A stretch of DNA of 14,372 nt from an uncultured Clostridia bacterium (GTDB taxonomy: Bacteria; Bacillota_A; Clostridia; TANB77; CAG-508), in the NCBI GenBank assembly GCA_944393295.1, contig CALXZR010000048.1, positions 1 to 14,372 of the forward strand. The letters run 5' to 3'. The stretch's first letter is position 1. Every line of letters begins with the position of its first letter. Of the stretch, positions 1 to 7,652 are shown piece by piece. Both the position numbers and the translations under genes were made by a program. Under the pieces are notes generated by a model that ran no database searches, was not told where the DNA came from, and saw nothing but the letters and a program-made list of their open reading frames with translations.

Positions 1-881
1 TAAGATTTAATGATATAGATGTAATTCATAGAAATGAAAAATCTGGACAATTAAACGGACTATTCCGTGTAAGAATGTTTAGACAAGATGATGCACATAA
101 CTTTATTTGTGAAGATCAAATAGGTTCAGAAATTAAAAATATAATCAGTATAGCAAAAGAATTATATGGAATTTTTGGTTTAGATTTCGAGTTAACTTTA
201 TCTACTAGACCAGAAGATTATATGGGAGAATTAGCACTTTGGGATAAGGCAGAAGCAAATTTAAGAGAAGTATTAGATGAAATTTGCGGAAAAGACAATT
301 ATAGAATAAATGAAGGCGATGGAGCTTTTTATGGACCAAAGATAGATATAAAAATGAAGGACTGCTTAGGAAGAGAATGGCAAATGGGTACAGTACAAGT
401 AGATTTTCAATTGCCACTTCGTTTCAATATGAGCTATATAGATAAAGATGGAGAAAAGAAAACACCAATATTAATTCATAGAGCTTTATTTGGATCTTTT
501 GAAAGATTTATTGGAATTATTACAGAACATTTTGCTGGAAAATTCCCAGTATGGCTTGCACCTGTTCAAGTAAAAGTAATGTCAATTTCAGAAAATCAAA
601 AAGAATATGCAGAAAAAGTAGCTAAAAAATTAGAAGACGAAGGATTTAGAGTAGAGTTAGATGAAAGAGAAGAAAAGATAGGTTATAAAATCCGTGAAGC
701 TCAACTACAAAAAATACCATATATGTTAATTTTAGGAGATAAAGAAGTTTCATCAGGAAGTGTTGGAGTTCGTTCTAGAGAAGAAGGAGATATTGGAGCA
801 ATGGAATTAGATAAATTTGTTCAAAAAATTAGAGAAGAAGTTGAAACTTTAAAAAATAACTTGTTTTTGGGACTACTCTAA
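1..881 (+). CDS. thrS: Threonyl-tRNA synthetase, C-terminal part (5' end outside window)
   Basis: Charges tRNA-Thr with threonine in the cytoplasm. The frame is open from base 3, so the ATG at 75 is internal and the true start lies upstream of the window. Class II motif 2 is visible (HRNEKSG...FRVRMFRQDDAH), as is motif 3 (LIHRALFGSFERFIGI). The His of DDAH and the His of LIHRA match two of the three zinc ligands known in ThrS; the Cys ligand would lie upstream. After PVWLAPVQVKVM comes the HGTP anticodon-binding domain (DEREEKIGYKIREAQLQKIPYMLILGDKE). The last residues, about NLFLGLL, are hydrophobic and unlike the usual charged ThrS tail. They are encoded by a hairpin containing GGGACTACTC, so the extreme C-terminus may have been altered by an inserted repeat. 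Identification is secure; the tail remark is inference. Confidence 0.97.
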   Translation, partial: RFNDIDVIHRNEKSGQLNGLFRVRMFRQDDAHNFICEDQIGSEIKNIISIAKELYGIFGLDFELTLSTRPEDYMGELALWDKAEANLREVLDEICGKDNYRINEGDGAFYGPKIDIKMKDCLGREWQMGTVQVDFQLPLRFNMSYIDKDGEKKTPILIHRALFGSFERFIGIITEHFAGKFPVWLAPVQVKVMSISENQKEYAEKVAKKLEDEGFRVELDEREEKIGYKIREAQLQKIPYMLILGDKEVSSGSVGVRSREEGDIGAMELDKFVQKIREEVETLKNNLFLGLL

Positions 882-888
882 AAACAAG
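860..888 (+). repeat. Perfect 9-bp inverted repeat across the thrS stop codon
   Basis: CTTGTTTTT (860-868) pairs with AAAAACAAG (880-888) around an 11-base loop, GGGACTACTCT, whose last base is the T of the TAA stop (879-881). No T-run follows, so it is not a standard intrinsic terminator in the plus direction, although the AT-rich stem could still attenuate read-through. The loop resembles the GGGACAGTCT core of the palindrome at 1811-1820. Confidence 0.55.
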
Positions 889-901
889 AATATTTAAATT
901 T

Positions 902-914
902 CTCTAAAGTTCAT
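902..914. repeat. Repeat copy CTCTAAAGTTCAT, upstream of the Tubby-like gene
   Basis: The reverse complement of this 13-mer, ATGAACTTTAGAG, matches ATGAACTTTAGGG at 1801-1813 at 12 of 13 positions. The two copies are in opposite orientation and bracket the Tubby-like gene at 956-1787. This is a direct sequence match; a shared mobile origin is inference. Confidence 0.5.
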
Positions 915-955
915 ACCAGAAAAATGATATAAATATAAAATATGGAGATGTATTT

Positions 956-1787
956 ATGGAAAATATGGAAGATTTTGAAGGAATCAAAAGAATAAAAAAT
1001 GCTAACAACTTTAGTATCGAATTTATTTACAATTGTTTAAAACAATATGAAAAAGCAATTGGTGTAGTTGATTTTGAAGAAAATAAAATTATAGCTGATG
1101 TTGCTCGGTAAATACGAGATAGAGGTTTTTTTAAATAGTGATTGTATTGTAATACAAAGAAGGATTGAAGAAGGACAAAAGGAAGAAAATATCAATTTCG
1201 GTGAAGATTTAAAAAGTGTTGATATGTCACAAGCAGATAGAATGGTAGAGCAAATTTATGACTTTTTAAAGACCTTGTCATCAGATGGTAAGTCTAAAGA
1301 ACCAATTACAGGAGTAAAAAAGATTTTCTATGTAAAACAAAAAGAAGGAACTTTTAAAAATGTTTTTAGCGTTACTTCAGAAAATGGTGAAGAATTATAC
1401 GAAATAAAGGGAAATAAATTATTAAAAGAATTTGTTGTAAACAATTTGAAAGCTAAAAGAAAAGATACAACTATACAATTTGAAAATTGTGAACAAGGAA
1501 AATTTACTATTGTTAAAAGCCCATACACAGTAGTAAATCTTCAAAAACAAGATGATATAAAAAAGTTATTTACTGCTAAAGTAGATGGAAAGATTGTTGA
1601 AGTTAGAGCAGATTATTCAGGAAATCATTATCAAGTAGAAGTGAAAAATATTGTTGTAGGAGCAATAGATTCTTTAGATGATAAAACAAAAGATTCTTAT
1701 AGAATAGAAATAAATAGTTTAGACTATGAATATTTGGTAGTAGCCTTAACTGTTATTGTAGATTTAGATTATGATATTTTCAAATAG
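956..1787 (+). pseudogene. LURP-one/Tubby-like beta-barrel protein, reading frame broken near codon 50
   Basis: The upstream ORF starts at ATG 956 behind GGAG (944-947) and gives MENMEDFEGIKRIKNANN... up to a TAA at 1109-1111. The rest continues in the next frame (from an ATG at 1098 with no ribosome site) to 1787. Joining the frames at ...KIIADVA-GKYEIEVF... gives about 276 residues of continuous-looking protein, so one extra base near 1104-1108 (ctcgg) is the simplest explanation. The second half alternates strands and ends DSYRIEINSLDYEYLVVALTVIVDLDYD, which resembles the LURP-one-related (LOR, DUF567) fold related to Tubby C-terminal domains. The molecular function of bacterial members is not well defined. 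The gene sits between opposed repeat copies downstream of thrS. Alternatives are a sequencing error, +1 programmed frameshifting (CGG followed by TAA), or two coupled ORFs. Fold assignment is moderate confidence; the frame break is directly seen. Confidence 0.6.
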
Positions 1788-1791
1788 ATGA

Positions 1792-1831
1792 AAAGTTCAC
1801 ATGAACTTTAGGGACAGTCTTGAAAGTTCAT
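1792..1831. repeat. Three-arm palindrome between the Tubby-like and helicase genes
   Basis: It begins five bases after the preceding stop codon. AAAGTTC (1792-1798), GAACTTT (1803-1809) and AAAGTTC (1823-1829) are three perfect arms, so the middle arm can pair with either neighbour (loop ACAT or a 13-base loop). These are mutually exclusive hairpins. The core AGGGACAGTCT follows the middle arm. It could act as a weak terminator or be a remnant of a REP/MITE-like element. Confidence 0.6.
1802..1819 (+). repeat. Left copy of a degenerate inverted repeat flanking the helicase gene
   Basis: TGAACTTTAGGGACAGTC matches the reverse complement of 6345-6362 (TGAACTTTTAGGACAATC) at 15 of 18 positions. 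The pair encloses the whole helicase-nuclease gene and its terminator. I see no target-site duplication outside the pair and no transposase inside it. Confidence 0.5.
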
Positions 1832-1860
1832 AATCTATATGATGAATTTGAAAAAATATA

Positions 1861-1889
1861 TTGAATAAAGATATGCCATATGATATATA
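1861..1889 (+). promoter_or_regulatory. Possible promoter of the helicase-nuclease gene
   Basis: TTGAAT (1861-1866) and TATATA (1884-1889) are separated by exactly 17 bases. Each matches 4 of 6 consensus positions. In DNA this AT-rich such matches occur by chance, so this is only a candidate. An in-frame ATG at 1880 lies inside it, which argues for the downstream start at 1922. Confidence 0.35.
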
Positions 1890-1921
1890 GAAGTAAATGT
1901 TTATACAAAAGAGGTCTAAAA

Positions 1922-4900
1922 ATGAATGAAAAAATAAAGAATGTATTAGAATATCTAAGAGAAATTTATAAATTAAAAACAAAGGTAGTAAATAATTATA
2001 CTAAATATGAAAAAGTAATTGATATAAAAAAATTTGATTCTAAATACGGAAAGATAGTTAATGCACATGTCTTTTCAAAAGATTTAGTAAATGAGAATGA
2101 ATATTTTTCAATTAAATATATAAAAAATAAAAAGTCTTTTTATGATATTCCATTCAATTTAGTACCGTATATAGGTGGAATTTATGGGGATTACTATATG
2201 AAGGTAGCCAATATTCCAGACGACACGAAAAAATATGTAGATGAATTTTTGAGAGATAACGAACTTATAAAAGAAGAAAATGAATTAATAAATAATTACA
2301 ATTTCGCATATGAATATTTATATAATGTATATAAAAGAATAAAAGAGTTAGAAGAAAAAATTGAAGTAGTTTTATGCAAAGGATTATTTGAATATAGAGA
2401 AAATGATGAAAGTGAAATTGTGCAAAGACATATATTTGAAGTACCATTAGAAATAGATATTAATCAAAACGAAAATGTGATAAAATTGCAAATAAATGAA
2501 GAAAGAAAATGTAATGTCGAATCTAATTTTATTTTTACAATAAAAAACTTTAATATTAAAGATAGAATAAAATTAAATGAAATAAAGCAAAAAGTAGAAA
2601 AAGATTTTGAAGAAAACAAAAATATAAATTTTAATAAATTATATGAAGACTATTTAAATAGTATAACATTTAATTATCAATTTTTAGAAGATGATACCAT
2701 TGATATAAAAGAAAGTAATAAATGTTATATATCAAACAAAGATTGCATTATAGTTAGAAAAAAAACACCAACGATTTGGTTAGATGATTTGAATAAGGTA
2801 TTAAATTATTTAAATGGTAAAAATTCTTTAACAAATAAAATCTTAGATATATTATTAGAAGAAGATGATAATAAAATAAAAAGTTATTTAGAAGAAAAAG
2901 AAGAAAACATGGATATTTTATTTCCTCTTCCAGCAAATGAAGAACAGTATAAAGTTGTTAAGCAAACTCAAAAAAGTAATATTGTATTAGTTCAAGGTCC
3001 TCCAGGTACAGGAAAATCACATACAATAGCAAATCTGATTTCAAATTATGTTGCAAATCATAAAAAAGTGTTGGTAACTAGTGAAAAAGCAAAGGCATTA
3101 GAAGTTGTTAGAGAAAAAATTCCAGAAGAGATTAGAGATTTAAGCATTGCGGTTTTAAATAATAAACGTAATGATGATGAATTGGCAATGTCTATACAAA
3201 CTGTTACAGAAAGATTTAACGATAAAGATAGTTTAGATATATATTTAAAAAATATAAATGAATTGGAAAAAAATATAAAAAAATTAGAAGAAGAAAAAGC
3301 AAGAATTAAAAATAATATTATAGAAAGTCTTTATATTAGTACTAAAGATAATAAAGAAGAAATAAGTAATTTAATTCCAATACCACTAGATAGTTATATG
3401 TTAATAGATATTGCAGAATATTTAAAGAAAAACCAATATTTAGATTATATTGAAGATAAAAATAAATATGATAACATTGATATACATAGAGATTTTTTTA
3501 TAGAATATAGTGATTTTTTTGAAGAATTAAAAAAATCTAAAATTGAAGAAGAAACTTTTATAAAACCAATTAACAAACTTGATTTAGATGAATATAATAA
3601 TATTCTAAATAAGATATTAAATTTAAAAGAAGAAAATAAGTATTTTATAGAAAAAGAAAATATATACGCAAATAAGATTAATCCACTAAAATTATATGAA
3701 ACAAAAAGATATTTAAATAAGTTAGTATTCGTAGAAAAAGAACTTGGAAAAGATTATATATATGAAAATAAAAATTATTTATCAAGATTAAAGCAGATGG
3801 CAAGAGTTGTTAAAGAAATAGAGGAACAAAAAAAAGCTTTAGAATATTATGAAATTGAATCTATCAATTTTGATATTGATTATGATGATGAACATAAAAT
3901 AGAATTAGTAAAGTTTGCTTTAGAAAAAATTATATCAGTATTATCAAGAAAAAATAGTACTTTAAGTTTCGTAGATAAGATAAAATATAGAGTAGAATTA
4001 GGATTGATTTCAAACATTGAAATTAATGGATATACATTAAAAGATGCAGAATATCAATTGAAAGATTTAAAAAATGTATATATGAAGGTAAAATATGATA
4101 TAGAAGTAGAAAATTTAATACATCAATTAAAAAGTATATTTCCAAATTATTATCTTGTTAAAAATATTAATAATAAAGAGTTTACAAAATATATACCTAA
4201 GTTTACACAAATTTTAAATACTTTCATAAATTATGAAAATCATCATAAAAAAATATGTGAAAATTTATCAATCTATATGAGTGACAAAAGTTTAGCAAAT
4301 ATCCTAGAAAATTATGATCATGAAAAGTTGTTGGTTTTTGTAGAAAAATATGAAGAATATGTTAATATAGGTAAATATGAAGAAAGATACGAGGAATTAT
4401 TGCAAAATCTAGATGATGATTTTTTTAAAGAAATAAAAACAGCCTTTGAAAATAAAGATATTTTACAATTTAAGTATGCAAGAAAAAGTCTTGAAAATAA
4501 ATATAAATTGAAAATAAAAAATGATGAATTAAAGAAAAAATACAATAAAGAGTTAAGAGATTATTCAAAAACTATAAAAAAATTCATTAAGGAAGATTTA
4601 AATAAAAGAAATAATATTATAGATAAATTTGATAAAATTTTAGATTATTATAAATTAAAAACATATTTCATGGAAAAAGAAACTAAAAGTAAAGCTTTAG
4701 ATAATTTATTAAAAAAGGAAAAAGAAATTAAAAACAAAATAAGAGAAGTAAAAATTAAATTAATATCTGAAAAAAGCTGGTATAATCAAATAAATGAAAT
4801 GGACGATAAAACACATAGAGCTTTAACAGAGTGGTTGAGCTTAAAAAATAAGTATGGTACAGGTCATGGAAAAAGAGCTAATTTGATTAGAAAAGAAATG

Positions 4901-6202
4901 CAAGAAAAGATGGAATATGCGAAAGATGCGATACCAATATGGATTATGCCGGTTGATAAAGTTATTGAACAATATACATTTAAAGCAGAACCTCAATTTG
5001 ACGTTGTAATAATGGATGAAAGTTCTCAAAGTTCAATTATATCAATAACGGCACTTTTAAGGGGAAAAAAATGTATTATTGTTGGTGATGATAAACAGAT
5101 AAGTCCTATGGAGATTGGAATATCAACAGAAAATATATTAGAATTACAAAGAAGATACTTAGCCGAAACTAGGTTAGGAGTTGGATATAGTCTAGATACT
5201 AGTATATATGATTTAGCTCAAATTGTATGTGGAAGTAATAAAGTTGTGTTAAAAGAACATTTTAGGTGTTTACCAGAAATTATAGGTTTTTCGAATAAAT
5301 ATTTTTATAATGGTAAAATTAATTGTTTAAAAACAAGAAATAAAGAAAATAATTTGAAAAAAGCAATAGAAACGGTTTTTGTGGAAAATGCAACTGTCGA
5401 AAAATATTCAGACGAAATTATAAACTTTAAAGAAATTGATTATATTATAAGAAAATTAAAAGAAATTGAGAAAAATGAGGAATATAATGATAAAACAATA
5501 GGTATAATAGTATTGCAAAATAGTAATAAACATTTGAGTATGATTATTTCTGAGATTTGGAAAAATTTTTCGAATCAATTTATGCAAAAAAGAAAGATAA
5601 AAGTAGGAACAGCTTATGATTTTCAAGGAGATGAAAGAGATGTTATAATTCTTTCTATGGTAAATAGTTTAATACAGTCAAATGGAGAAAAGAATAGAAT
5701 TCAACCTATGACTAAAAAAATTTTTGAAAGATCTTTTAATGTGGCGAGCTCAAGAGCAAAAGAACAAGTTATATTATTTTATTCAATAAAACCAGAATTT
5801 TTAAGTAAAGAATGTTTAAGATATAAATTAATAAACTATTATCTAACATATAATCTAGAAAAAGAAAAAAGCAAAGAAAAATTGTTTGAATCTAATTTTG
5901 AAAGAGATGTTTATAGGTTTTTAAATAAGGAAGGATTTGAGTTAACACCACAATTTAAGGTTGGAAAATATAGAATTGATTTTGTTTTAGAAAATGATGA
6001 AGGTATAAAGATAGCAATAGAATGCGATGGTGATAAATATCATACAATAGAGGAATATGAAAATGATTTAATACGACAAGAAGTTTTGGAAAGATGTGGA
6101 TGGATTTTTATAAGAATAAGAGCAAGTCAATATTATTATGATCAAGAAAATACAAAAAAGTATATTTTAGAAAGAATAGATGATATATTTGAAGAAAACT
6201 AA
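1922..6202 (+). CDS. Large SF1 helicase with C-terminal Vsr/MTES_1575-type nuclease (putative single-gene defence protein)
   Basis: 1426 residues. ATG 1922 is preferred over the in-frame ATG 1880 because GAGGT (1911-1915) lies six bases before it. Superfamily 1 (Upf1/Dna2-like) motifs are complete: Walker A GPPGTGKS at 359-366, Walker B DESSQ at 1032-1036, motif III VGDDKQISP just after, EHFRC at 1112-1116, QGDERD at 1235-1240 and NVASSRA at 1273-1279. Between motif Ia and Walker B lies an insertion of nearly 600 residues, rich in Lys, Glu, Ile and Asn, probably long alpha-helical coiled coil. From about residue 1322 (FESNFERDVYRFL) comes a PD-(D/E)xK-like domain with candidate catalytic residues D1353 (YRIDF) and ECDGDKYH at 1367-1374. 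This matches the Vsr-like domain fused to big helicases such as Hhe-type (DUF4011-helicase-Vsr) anti-phage proteins. The first 340 residues are not recognised, and I cannot confirm DUF4011. The predicted role is ATP-driven DNA processing and cleavage, probably of foreign DNA; the defence role is inferred from architecture and from the surrounding repeats. Confidence 0.88.
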   Translation: MNEKIKNVLEYLREIYKLKTKVVNNYTKYEKVIDIKKFDSKYGKIVNAHVFSKDLVNENEYFSIKYIKNKKSFYDIPFNLVPYIGGIYGDYYMKVANIPDDTKKYVDEFLRDNELIKEENELINNYNFAYEYLYNVYKRIKELEEKIEVVLCKGLFEYRENDESEIVQRHIFEVPLEIDINQNENVIKLQINEERKCNVESNFIFTIKNFNIKDRIKLNEIKQKVEKDFEENKNINFNKLYEDYLNSITFNYQFLEDDTIDIKESNKCYISNKDCIIVRKKTPTIWLDDLNKVLNYLNGKNSLTNKILDILLEEDDNKIKSYLEEKEENMDILFPLPANEEQYKVVKQTQKSNIVLVQGPPGTGKSHTIANLISNYVANHKKVLVTSEKAKALEVVREKIPEEIRDLSIAVLNNKRNDDELAMSIQTVTERFNDKDSLDIYLKNINELEKNIKKLEEEKARIKNNIIESLYISTKDNKEEISNLIPIPLDSYMLIDIAEYLKKNQYLDYIEDKNKYDNIDIHRDFFIEYSDFFEELKKSKIEEETFIKPINKLDLDEYNNILNKILNLKEENKYFIEKENIYANKINPLKLYETKRYLNKLVFVEKELGKDYIYENKNYLSRLKQMARVVKEIEEQKKALEYYEIESINFDIDYDDEHKIELVKFALEKIISVLSRKNSTLSFVDKIKYRVELGLISNIEINGYTLKDAEYQLKDLKNVYMKVKYDIEVENLIHQLKSIFPNYYLVKNINNKEFTKYIPKFTQILNTFINYENHHKKICENLSIYMSDKSLANILENYDHEKLLVFVEKYEEYVNIGKYEERYEELLQNLDDDFFKEIKTAFENKDILQFKYARKSLENKYKLKIKNDELKKKYNKELRDYSKTIKKFIKEDLNKRNNIIDKFDKILDYYKLKTYFMEKETKSKALDNLLKKEKEIKNKIREVKIKLISEKSWYNQINEMDDKTHRALTEWLSLKNKYGTGHGKRANLIRKEMQEKMEYAKDAIPIWIMPVDKVIEQYTFKAEPQFDVVIMDESSQSSIISITALLRGKKCIIVGDDKQISPMEIGISTENILELQRRYLAETRLGVGYSLDTSIYDLAQIVCGSNKVVLKEHFRCLPEIIGFSNKYFYNGKINCLKTRNKENNLKKAIETVFVENATVEKYSDEIINFKEIDYIIRKLKEIEKNEEYNDKTIGIIVLQNSNKHLSMIISEIWKNFSNQFMQKRKIKVGTAYDFQGDERDVIILSMVNSLIQSNGEKNRIQPMTKKIFERSFNVASSRAKEQVILFYSIKPEFLSKECLRYKLINYYLTYNLEKEKSKEKLFESNFERDVYRFLNKEGFELTPQFKVGKYRIDFVLENDEGIKIAIECDGDKYHTIEEYENDLIRQEVLERCGWIFIRIRASQYYYDQENTKKYILERIDDIFEEN

Positions 6203-6254
6203 TAAGATTTGTGAACTTTGAGTATATTCATGGAAATTTATACCTAAACTTTAT

Positions 6255-6284
6255 AAAAAAAACAGCTTAAATAGCTGTTTTTTT
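6255..6284 (+). terminator. Intrinsic terminator of the helicase-nuclease gene
   Basis: AACAGCT (6261-6267) and AGCTGTT (6273-6279) form a perfect stem with loop TAAAT. The stem is extended by A6255-6260 opposite T6280-6284. The A-tract and T-tract make it potentially bidirectional. It lies about 50 bases after the helicase stop codon and separates this gene from the metal-transport operon. Confidence 0.9.
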
Positions 6285-6298
6285 GTTTTTAAATGTAT

Positions 6299-6362
6299 TT
6301 TGGACTATTATTTTTAAGTTCATTCAAAAATCTTAGATGTTGAAGATTGTCCTAAAAGTTCA
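6299..6362. repeat. Repeat cluster with the right copy of the helicase-flanking inverted repeat
   Basis: Two related segments lie in tandem: TTGGACTATTATTTTTAAG followed by TTCAT (6299-6323), and GATTGTCCTAAAAGTTCA (6345-6362). The second is the inverted counterpart of 1802-1819. A further arm, GAACTTT, is at 6213-6219, just after the helicase stop. These copies all lie between the helicase stop codon and the next promoter. Confidence 0.5.
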
Positions 6363-6382
6363 AAAAAAATTCATAAAAGCTA

Positions 6383-6411
6383 TTGTTTCTTAATAATAAT
6401 TGTATTAAAAT
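6383..6411 (+). promoter_or_regulatory. Predicted promoter of the metal-transport/truB operon
   Basis: TTGTTT (6383-6388), a 17-base spacer and TAAAAT (6406-6411) form a good housekeeping-type promoter 36 bases before the next start codon. The short leader leaves no room for a large riboswitch, so no metal-sensing aptamer is apparent. Confidence 0.6.
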
Positions 6412-6447
6412 AACAATGTTAAATAAAAAATAATTCGGAGATTAAAA

Positions 6448-7614
6448 ATGACAGATTTATTAATAAAATTATTTATAAAAGAAAATAAAAAAACAGATGA
6501 TCAAAAAGTAAGAGGTAAGTACGCTACACTTGCAAGTGGGACTGGAATCACAGTAAATATTTTTTTATCAATAATTAAATTAATAGTTGGAATTATAGCA
6601 AATTCAATTTCTATTATTTCAGATGCATTAAACAATATAACAGATATAGGTTCATCATTAGTTACAATGATAGGCTTTAAACTATCTCAAAAATCTAGTG
6701 ATAAGGATCATCCATGGGGACATGGTAGAATGGAATATATAACAGGTTTTATTGTTGATATGCTCATTATACTAGTAGGATTTGAATTATTTAAAAGCTC
6801 TATAGATAAAATAATTCATCCAGAGCTTCCAAGCATAAACACAATTACCATTGTCTTATTGGTTGTTGCAATTATTGCAAAATTATGGCTATTTTTATTT
6901 TATAAAAAAATTGCTAAAATAATAGACTCAACAGCTTTAAAAGGTGCTGCTTATGATAGTATTTCAGACACAATTTCTACAACAGCTGTATTGATTTCAG
7001 CAATTGTTGCAAGATTTGTAGGAATTTCAATAGATGGTTTTGTTAGTTTATTAGTTTCTGTATTTATTCTAATTACAGGTATTAAAGCAACAAAAGAGAT
7101 GATTGATATGCTAATAGGAACAGCACCAGATGAAAACTTTGTAAAAGATATATATAAATTTGTAGAAAAATATAAAGAAATTGTAGGAATCCATGATATT
7201 ATGGTACATGATTACGGACCGGGAAGAAAAATTGTATCTTTTCATGCAGAAGTTCCAGCAGATGGTAATATATGCGAAGTTCATGATATTATTGATGGTA
7301 TAGAACAGGAAATGTTTAAAAAGTTTGGTTGCATTACAACTATTCATATGGATCCAATTGTAGTAAATGATGAAGAAATAAATAATATGAAAAAAACAGT
7401 GGAAAGAGTTGTTAAAGGAATTAATAGTAATTATTCAATTCATGATTTTAGAATGACAAATGGTGGAAAAAGAATAAATGTAATATTTGATTTAGTAGTG
7501 CCGTTTGAAGAAAATGCAGATTTTAAAGAAATTGAAAAAACTGTAAAAAATAGAATTCATAGTATAGACAATAAATATTATGCTGTAATAAATGTTGAAA
7601 ATAGCTATGTTTAA
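6448..7614 (+). CDS. Cation diffusion facilitator family transporter, probably Mn2+ efflux (MntE-like)
   Basis: Exports divalent metal across the cytoplasmic membrane in exchange for protons. It has 388 residues, with GGAG at 6437-6440 seven bases before the ATG. Six hydrophobic segments lie at roughly 31-51, 52-78, 100-118, 131-152, 165-190 and 193-212. The signature HPWGHGRMEY is at 88-97. The transport-site pairs read N62-xxx-D66 in TM2 and D170-xxx-D174 in TM5. The NxxxD/DxxxD pattern is typical of manganese exporters such as pneumococcal MntE, whereas zinc members have DxxxD/HxxxD. The cytoplasmic part is longer than the usual roughly 300-residue family length: a first dimerisation domain (246-303, GIHDIMVHDYGPGR) is followed by what looks like a second, diverged copy (328-384, SIHDFRMTNGGKR). 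First gene of a three-gene run, 38 bases before corA. Family assignment is secure; Mn preference is inferred from motif residues. Confidence 0.93.
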   Translation: MTDLLIKLFIKENKKTDDQKVRGKYATLASGTGITVNIFLSIIKLIVGIIANSISIISDALNNITDIGSSLVTMIGFKLSQKSSDKDHPWGHGRMEYITGFIVDMLIILVGFELFKSSIDKIIHPELPSINTITIVLLVVAIIAKLWLFLFYKKIAKIIDSTALKGAAYDSISDTISTTAVLISAIVARFVGISIDGFVSLLVSVFILITGIKATKEMIDMLIGTAPDENFVKDIYKFVEKYKEIVGIHDIMVHDYGPGRKIVSFHAEVPADGNICEVHDIIDGIEQEMFKKFGCITTIHMDPIVVNDEEINNMKKTVERVVKGINSNYSIHDFRMTNGGKRINVIFDLVVPFEENADFKEIEKTVKNRIHSIDNKYYAVINVENSYV

Positions 7615-7652
7615 TATTTTATAAAACTAAAATAAGAATAGTGGGTGATTTT

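Noticed and set aside
75..77. ATG at 75 as the start of the first gene
   Set aside because: Upstream codons from base 3 continue the conserved ThrS motif 2 region, so the gene extends past the window edge.
1880..1921. Longer helicase start at ATG 1880
   Set aside because: It has no ribosome site, falls in a candidate promoter, and GAGGT is well placed for ATG 1922.
1802..6362. A complete insertion sequence
   Set aside because: No transposase or target-site duplication is visible; only a degenerate inverted pair, so it is kept as a finding and not called a mobile element.
6412..6447. Metal-sensing riboswitch before the transporter operon
   Set aside because: The leader after the predicted promoter is too short and contains no aptamer-like stems.
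7641..7652. GTG 7641 as the CorA start
   Set aside because: The GGGTGAT sequence is better explained as the ribosome site of ATG 7653; the added MGDF has no support.
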